A DNA stretch of 13,071 nt from Candidatus Sumerlaeota bacterium (lineage in GTDB: Bacteria; Sumerlaeota; Sumerlaeia; UBA8349): assembly GCA_003501375.1 (NCBI GenBank), contig DNPO01000242.1:453-13523 (forward strand), read 5' to 3'. The notes beneath the pieces were generated by a model, which saw only the letters and a list, made by a program, of their open reading frames with translations, was not told where the DNA came from and did not search any database. Below, in pieces: positions 8,394 to 13,071 of this stretch (positions are counted from its first letter, which is position 1; each line of letters starts with the position of its first letter). Position numbers and translations under genes: made by a program.

Positions 8394-10073
8394 ATGAAGA
8401 TCAACGGAGCAGGAATCATTTGCAAAATGCTGGAGCGCCAAGGCATCCACACGGTGCCGGGCATTCCGGGGGGAACGGTGCTGCCGTTGTACGATGCGCT
8501 GCGTGAAAGTTCCATCGAACACATTCTGGTACGGCATGAGCAGGGCGCTGGATTTATTGCGCAGGGCATGGCTCGCGCCACTGGACGCGCCGCCGTTTGC
8601 ATTGGCACTTCCGGCCCCGGCGCAACCAATTTGATTACCGCCATTGCTGACGCCAAACTGGATTCCATTCCGTTGGTGGTCATTACGGGGCAGGTTCCGC
8701 AAAGCATGATTGGCACGGACGCCTTTCAGGAAGTGGACATGTTCGGACTGACCTTGCCGATCACCAAGCACAGTTTTTTGGTGCGTAGCCCGGAAGAACT
8801 GCTGGAAGTGATTCCCCGTGCGTTTAAAATCGCCGAGTCAGGGCGTCCCGGCCCGGTCTGCATTGACGTGCCGAAAGACGTGCAAGTGCGCGAGATCGAG
8901 GTGGCAGAATGGCCCGCTCCCTGGACGCCGCGTCCGACGAAGGTGTGTCCGCCCAAACGCATTGCTCAACTGGCAGAGATGATTCAATCAGCCAAGCGGC
9001 CTGTACTGTACATCGGCGGCGGTGTAATTGCGGCAAACGCCAGTGAGTTGGTACAAGAATTGGCGCATCGCATCGACGCGCCAGCAGCGTGCAGCCTGAT
9101 GGGGCTGGGCGCTTTCCCGGCGAACGATCCGCTGTACTTGGGCATGCTGGGGATGCACGGTGCGCGACACACGAATTTTATTCTGGATGAGGCCGACCTG
9201 TTGATTGCGATTGGCGCGCGCTTTGGGGACCGCGCTACCGGTAAAGTGGCGGAGTTTTGCAAGCACGCGTCGATTATCCACATTGACATTGATGCGTCGG
9301 AAATTGACAAGATCAAGAAAACGAATTTGTCCGTCACTGCTGATGCCGGGCAGGCCCTGCGCCAATTGCTGCCGATGTTGGAAGCGCAATCGCGTCCCGA
9401 TTGGGCGCACCGTGTGGAGGCGATCAAGTTGCAGCACCCGGTGCATCAGACCGCGTCGGTGGACCCGCTGCATCCGTTGAATCTGCTGAAAACGATCAGC
9501 GAGATGTTGCCGCCTGACACCATTATTACCACGGACGTGGGACAGCATCAGATGTGGACGGCGATGCACTACCCCTTCCAGAAACCGCGCACGTTGCAAA
9601 CCTCCGGGGGATTGGGCACAATGGGTTTCGGCATGCCCGCTGCTATCGGCGCGGCATTAACCAATCCCGACCAACGCGTGGTTTGCATCAGCGGGGACGG
9701 GTCTATTTTGATGAACATTCAGGAATTGGCGACGCTGGCGGAACTGAATTTGGATGTTACGGTGATTATTTTCAACAACGAGCACCTGGGGCTGGTGCGG
9801 CAACAACAGGAACTGTTTTATGGCGAACGGTACCACGCGTCAAAATTCCACGCATGCCCTGATTTTGCGGCAATAGCGGAGGGGTTTGGAGTGAAGGGGT
9901 ATGACTTGGGGCGCACCGAGAACCCGGTGGCGATGTTGCATGAAGCGTTGAGCGGCAGTGGGCCACGTTTGGTGAACGCGCCGATTCATACGCATGCCAA
10001 CGTGTTGCCGATGGTGCCACCCGGCGCGGCCAATCGCGAGATGTTGGAAGAAAAAGAAGCGGCCAAGGCGTAG
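8394..10073 (+). CDS. ilvB: Acetolactate synthase (AHAS) catalytic subunit, AHAS I/IlvB-like
   Basis: This is a ThDP-dependent enzyme that condenses two pyruvates to 2-acetolactate, or pyruvate with 2-ketobutyrate, in the first common step of Val/Leu/Ile synthesis in the cytoplasm. The 559 aa match the usual length. The PYR domain has GIPGGTVLPLYDAL (23-36) and the catalytic Glu49 in RHEQGA. The central FAD-binding region contains GMLGMHGARHTNFI. The ThDP/Mg site is GDG (434-436) to NN (461-462), with GGLGTMGFGMPAAIGA (405-420). At the position that is Trp in most AHAS (RQWQ) it has Gln471 (VRQQQELF), and it ends PMVPPGAAN; both are features I recall from E. coli IlvB (AHAS I) rather than IlvI or IlvG. 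The usual FDDR reads FGDR (277-280). AGGAGG (8381-8386) lies seven nt before the ATG. The gene is controlled by the upstream attenuator. No ilvN-like small subunit follows; a stretch of repeats and then pilB do. Confidence 0.96.
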   Translation: MKINGAGIICKMLERQGIHTVPGIPGGTVLPLYDALRESSIEHILVRHEQGAGFIAQGMARATGRAAVCIGTSGPGATNLITAIADAKLDSIPLVVITGQVPQSMIGTDAFQEVDMFGLTLPITKHSFLVRSPEELLEVIPRAFKIAESGRPGPVCIDVPKDVQVREIEVAEWPAPWTPRPTKVCPPKRIAQLAEMIQSAKRPVLYIGGGVIAANASELVQELAHRIDAPAACSLMGLGAFPANDPLYLGMLGMHGARHTNFILDEADLLIAIGARFGDRATGKVAEFCKHASIIHIDIDASEIDKIKKTNLSVTADAGQALRQLLPMLEAQSRPDWAHRVEAIKLQHPVHQTASVDPLHPLNLLKTISEMLPPDTIITTDVGQHQMWTAMHYPFQKPRTLQTSGGLGTMGFGMPAAIGAALTNPDQRVVCISGDGSILMNIQELATLAELNLDVTVIIFNNEHLGLVRQQQELFYGERYHASKFHACPDFAAIAEGFGVKGYDLGRTENPVAMLHEALSGSGPRLVNAPIHTHANVLPMVPPGAANREMLEEKEAAKA

Positions 10074-10090
10074 AGAAGAACTCTCAATTT

Positions 10091-10138
10091 TGCTTCGAAG
10101 CATAAATTCTGTGGAGCGCGGCTGCTTGCCGCGCAGCC
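10091..10138 (+). repeat. Palindromic element downstream of ilvB, related to the 2503-2683 repeats
   Basis: A perfect 12-nt palindrome, TGCTTCGAAGCA (10091-10102), is followed by TGTGGA and a 7-bp stem GCGCGGC-tgctt-GCCGCGC (10116-10134). The block TGGAGCGCGGCTGCTTGCC resembles TGGAGTGCGGCAGCATGCTGCC of the copies near 2510 and 2667, so it is probably a diverged member of the same family. It begins 17 nt after the ilvB stop. It may terminate or stabilise the ilvB transcript, although no T-run follows the second stem. Confidence 0.65.
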
Positions 10139-10418
10139 ATGATCGTTGAATGTTTCGGGTTCCCAGATGCGGTGGGGCGGGTACTGTTCCGTGCGTCCCG
10201 GTCGCCGATGAGGTACATCTGTGGGGAGGGCGCGATAAAAGGAGGTTGGGAGATGAAAAATCTATCCAATTCAATGGCGGAATTTCCAGGATTTTCATGA
10301 AGTGTTTAGTTTTTTCGATTGAACTTTTGGACTCAGCGTTCTGCCCTAAGGGCCTACTGGTTGCTCGTTTCTGGACTTTTGGTGGATAGCAACCTTCTAA
10401 AAAGATTAAATCGCCGCA
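10139..10418 (+). other. Gene-free stretch between ilvB repeats and the pilB promoter
   Basis: No gene is convincing here. A near-ideal Shine-Dalgarno AGGAGG (10240-10245) stands seven nt before an ATG (10253) that opens a 15-codon ORF (MKNLSNSMAEFPGFS, stop at 10298-10300). A stem GGTTGCT (10369-10375) / AGCAACC (10388-10394) lies just upstream of the pilB promoter. A longer reading from the ATG at 10139 gives 53 codons without any ribosome binding site. The region could hold a decayed gene, a small peptide or a small RNA. Confidence 0.45.
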
Positions 10419-10447
10419 TTGACAATGCCAATTAAAGTTGTTACAAT
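10419..10447 (+). promoter_or_regulatory. Strong sigma70-type promoter of pilB
   Basis: TTGACA (10419-10424) and TACAAT (10442-10447) are separated by exactly 17 nt, five or six of six consensus bases in each box. Transcription should start near 10454, about 94 nt before the ATG at 10548. The TTG that opens the longer pilB reading frame is itself the -35 box, which rules out translation from it on this transcript. Confidence 0.8.
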
Positions 10448-10547
10448 TCAAAACAGCGGATTGCCGGATAGCCCGGAAAACCGCAGGAAAAACCGTAAAG
10501 CCAATAATATCAACTGTAGCAGCAAACCTTGCCTGAAAGATACCGTC

Positions 10548-12383
10548 ATGGCCCCGAACCCCCAAGTTCCGCAAAATCCTGGACAATCCTCCGCCATTCC
10601 GCAGTTTGACCCGAGTAAATTTTCTGTTTCTAATTCAGGTTCCCCGTTGATGGACTCTGCTTCCGCAGCCGCGCGGGTAAGTAAACAAAGTCCCAACGCT
10701 TTGGGTGCTATTTTGGAAGGGGCTGGCTTGGTCAACCACGAGATGATTCAGGATTTGATCGCTAGCGGCAACGAGTCGGCGCAAAGCCTGAAAAAAAGCC
10801 TCATCAACCAGGGTTTGGTCAATGAGGAAGATATTCTGGACGCGATGGCGAGCGAAGCCGGAATGGAAAAGGTTAGTTTGCGCAAGATTAACCTGACCCC
10901 GGAATTGAAAGAAATGATTCCGGTGGCGTTTGCCAAAAAGAACCGCGTTTTTCCCGTCAGTTATGATGCTACCAGCATAACGGTTGCGATCAGCGACCCG
11001 ACCAATGTCGAGATTTGCGATAGTCTCCATATCCTGCTGGGTAAGGAAATCCACGCGGTTTTGGCTTCTGAAGACGAAATTGAACGTGCGATCAAGCGCG
11101 CCTATGACGACAATGGCGTTAGCCAGATTTATGCGGCATTTGCCGAGGAATCCCAAGACCCCTTCTCCAAAAATATTGAAGCGTACGAAACCATCGACTT
11201 GGACGACGGGGATCGCAACCTACCTCCGGCCGTTCGTTTTGTTGACCTAATTTTCAAACAAGCCGTGCATGAAGGTGCCTCTGATATTCATATCGAACCC
11301 GCGCGCTACCGCTTGGTGGTTCGTTTTCGCGTGGACGGTGTGTTGCAGGAATTGCCCTCGCCCCCGAACCGCTGGAAAAACTCAATTCTTTCCCGCCTTA
11401 AAGTTATGAGTGGTATGGATTTGGCAGAAAAGCGCATTCCGCAGGACGGCCGTATTAAACTGACTTTACCCAACAAATCGCTCGATCTTCGCGTGAGTTG
11501 CCTGCCTTCTATCTACGGCGAAACCATCGTCATGCGTTTGCTCGACCAATCCGACGTGCTCATGGGCTTGGAAGACGTGGGTTTTCTTCCGGACAACATT
11601 GCTCGCTTCGAAAAATTGATCAAGGCGCCCAATGGCGTTATTCTGATGACCGGTCCGACTGGTTCGGGTAAAACGACCACGCTGAACTCGGCGCTCAGTA
11701 CTCTCAACAAACCAGAAACCAAGATTATTACCGTTGAAGACCCGGTGGAATACCAGATTTCCGGTATCAACCAAATTCAAGTGAATACCGATGCGGAGGT
11801 GACATTTGCCACCGCTTTGCGCTCCATGCTGCGTATGTCGCCGGACATCATCATGGTCGGTGAAATTCGTGATGCGGAAACGGCAGAAATTGCCATTCGT
11901 GCTGCGCTCACTGGTCACTTGGTTTTCTCCACACTCCACACCAACGATGCCCCCAGTGCGACGATTCGTTTCATTAATATGGGTATTAAGCCCTTCCTGG
12001 TGGCCTCCAGCGTCCAGGCCGTTATCGCCCAGCGTCTCATGCGTCGCGTTTGCTCGGGTTGTAAACGGGAGTACCCGGTACATCCTGAGATGCTGCGCGA
12101 ATTGGGTGTTGATGAGCAAAAGTATGCCGGTGCAAAAGTGGTGAAGGGCACGGGATGCCCGCGCTGCAACGGCACAGGCTACAAAGGACGTACCGCCATT
12201 CACGAAATTTTCACCATGACGCCTGAGATTCGTAAGATGGTCATTCGTGTCGAATCGAACATCAAGATCAAAAAGGCCGCTGTTGCCGCTGGCATGCGTA
12301 CTTTGCGTCTGGACGGTTGGGAAAAATGCCTGCTGGGTATCACGTCGCCCGAAGAAGTTATGCGTATTACCGCTGAAGACTAG
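10548..12383 (+). CDS. pilB: Type IV pilus assembly ATPase PilB (GspE family)
   Basis: PilB is the hexameric cytoplasmic ATPase that powers pilus extension at the inner-membrane platform. From the ATG at 10548 the product is 611 aa. A low-complexity Pro/Ser/Gln-rich N-terminus (1-45) precedes a MshEN/GspE-N-type domain (about 48-185; LGAILEGAGLVNHEMIQDL and the second LINQGLVNEEDIL). The ATPase core has GASDIHIEPA (about 243-252), Walker A GPTGSGKTTT (369-378), the Asp box VEDPVEY (396-402), Walker B IIMVGEIRD (434-442) and the His box GHLVFSTLHTND. The tetracysteine zinc site typical of PilB/GspE is present (Cys502, Cys505, Cys537, Cys540). The frame is open upstream to a TTG at 10419, but that codon is the promoter -35 box, so the ATG at 10548 is preferred even though its Shine-Dalgarno is poor (GAAAGA). 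It is followed by pilT in the same direction after 66 nt. Confidence 0.95.
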   Translation: MAPNPQVPQNPGQSSAIPQFDPSKFSVSNSGSPLMDSASAAARVSKQSPNALGAILEGAGLVNHEMIQDLIASGNESAQSLKKSLINQGLVNEEDILDAMASEAGMEKVSLRKINLTPELKEMIPVAFAKKNRVFPVSYDATSITVAISDPTNVEICDSLHILLGKEIHAVLASEDEIERAIKRAYDDNGVSQIYAAFAEESQDPFSKNIEAYETIDLDDGDRNLPPAVRFVDLIFKQAVHEGASDIHIEPARYRLVVRFRVDGVLQELPSPPNRWKNSILSRLKVMSGMDLAEKRIPQDGRIKLTLPNKSLDLRVSCLPSIYGETIVMRLLDQSDVLMGLEDVGFLPDNIARFEKLIKAPNGVILMTGPTGSGKTTTLNSALSTLNKPETKIITVEDPVEYQISGINQIQVNTDAEVTFATALRSMLRMSPDIIMVGEIRDAETAEIAIRAALTGHLVFSTLHTNDAPSATIRFINMGIKPFLVASSVQAVIAQRLMRRVCSGCKREYPVHPEMLRELGVDEQKYAGAKVVKGTGCPRCNGTGYKGRTAIHEIFTMTPEIRKMVIRVESNIKIKKAAVAAGMRTLRLDGWEKCLLGITSPEEVMRITAED

Positions 12384-12390
12384 TTTTTGT

Positions 12391-12410
12391 AAGGCCCATG
12401 TGCCTTTTAT
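12391..12410 (+). terminator. Weak hairpin between pilB and pilT
   Basis: AAGGC (12391-12395) and GCCTT (12402-12406) can pair across a six-base loop, followed by a T-rich stretch (TTTTATTGTTATTAT). The five-pair stem is short, so it would at most reduce transcription into pilT. Confidence 0.3.
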
Positions 12411-12449
12411 TGTTATTATCACACCAGGAAATTTGAGGAACCCCCTATT

Positions 12450-13071
12450 ATGATGGATATGAACCAGATGCTGAAGATCATCGTGGATCGCGATGCTTCC
12501 GACTTGCATCTTTGCGTAGGAAAATCCGCCGTTATGCGCGTTTCCGGCGTACTGGACTTGGTAGACCCGGATGTTTTGACCCCAGACGATACCGAGCGTT
12601 TGATGCGTGAAATCACGCCTCCGCGGTATCAGCAAATTTTGCAAGAGCAGGGGAGTGCTGACTTTGCGTACTCTTACAGCGATCAGGCGCGTTTCCGTTG
12701 TGCCATTCTGCGCGTGCGCGGTAACATTAGTATCGTTATGCGTTTGATCCCCAGCCGCATTTTTACGTTTGACCAACTCGGTTTGCCGTTCGAAACCGTG
12801 TCTGATGTGCTCACCGCCCACCGCGGCATGTGTATTGTTACCGGCCCCACGGGTTCGGGTAAAACGACCACCCTCGCAACCATGATCGACTGGATTAATG
12901 CCAACCGTTATGCACACATTATCACGGTTGAGGACCCCATCGAATACACGCACAAACACAAAAAGTCGATTGTTACCCAGCGCGAATTGCACGTGGACAC
13001 CCCTTCGTTCTCCTTTGCTCTCCGTGGTGCACTCCGTCAGGACCCGGACGTGATCCTCGTCGGTGAAATGC
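12450..13071 (+). CDS. pilT: Type IV pilus retraction ATPase PilT, partial
   Basis: PilT is the hexameric ATPase that retracts type IV pili during twitching motility and DNA uptake. The first 207 residues are in the window; the gene runs off the right edge. Visible features are the N-terminal PAS-like region with ASDLHLCVG (about 16-24) and RFRCAILRVRGNISIVMR (81-98), Walker A GPTGSGKTTT (132-141), the Asp box VEDPIEY (160-166), and the start of Walker B (DPDVILVGEM, 198-207) just before the truncation. The VGEM ending fits PilT/PilU (VGEMRD) rather than PilB (VGEIRD). GAGGA (12435-12439) lies ten nt before the first of two tandem ATGs (12450 and 12453). It is probably co-transcribed with pilB. 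PilU cannot be fully excluded because the C-terminus is not visible. Confidence 0.92.
   Translation, partial: MMDMNQMLKIIVDRDASDLHLCVGKSAVMRVSGVLDLVDPDVLTPDDTERLMREITPPRYQQILQEQGSADFAYSYSDQARFRCAILRVRGNISIVMRLIPSRIFTFDQLGLPFETVSDVLTAHRGMCIVTGPTGSGKTTTLATMIDWINANRYAHIITVEDPIEYTHKHKKSIVTQRELHVDTPSFSFALRGALRQDPDVILVGEM

Noticed and set aside
10281..10418. T-box or c-di-GMP riboswitch upstream of pilB
   Set aside because: No T-box AGGGTGG-type motif and no GEMM core could be found; moreover the region lies upstream of the pilB promoter and would not be in the pilB transcript.
11466..12992. A 508-codon open frame on the minus strand spanning pilB and pilT
   Set aside because: It is antisense to two genes with intact Walker A, Walker B and zinc motifs, and crosses their intergenic region. 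Its length follows from codon bias of the sense strand.

Overview
The window looks like chromosomal DNA from a Gram-negative bacterium. Four predicted proteins carry export signals or act in the envelope, the paired ATPases are those of type IV pili, and Shine-Dalgarno and sigma70-type promoter boxes are easy to see. The taxon cannot be fixed from this sequence. The VHL-bearing S9 peptidase and the abundant palindromic intergenic repeats make me think of the Planctomycetes/Verrucomicrobia/Lentisphaerae side of the tree, but this is a weak inference.

Layout. Positions 1-7747 hold four genes on the minus strand. From 7747 leftwards these are: an exported glycosidase-like TIM-barrel protein, a large exported S9 (DPP-IV type) peptidase whose ORF overlaps it by 7 nt, and a PgeF/YfiH-type laccase-domain protein. 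Together these form a probable operon with a promoter at 7840-7868. After a repeat-rich gap (2280-2706) comes a separately promoted exported TolB-like propeller/helical-repeat protein that runs off the left edge. Positions 8090-10073, on the plus strand, hold a complete amino-acid-responsive unit: promoter, 31-codon leader peptide with six consecutive Val codons, mutually exclusive antiterminator and terminator hairpins, then an acetolactate synthase catalytic subunit most like the AHAS I (IlvB) type. No regulatory subunit gene (ilvN) follows. Positions 10419-13071, on the plus strand, hold a strong promoter, pilB and the start of pilT, the extension and retraction ATPases of type IV pili.

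Most notable points: (1) the S9 peptidase has a von Hippel-Lindau beta domain inserted in its propeller, and the five residues that form the hydroxyproline pocket of human VHL align without gaps as W/Y/T/H/W; (2) ilvB has an attenuator that can be read in full, with the antiterminator arm starting inside the leader stop codon; (3) two head-to-head copies of a two-hairpin palindromic repeat show compensatory base changes between copies, with a relative downstream of ilvB; (4) a 31-bp perfect inverted repeat sits exactly at the peptidase/pgeF junction and is read as coding sequence if pgeF starts at its most upstream plausible ATG codons.

All family assignments come from reading motifs by eye; no database search was run.
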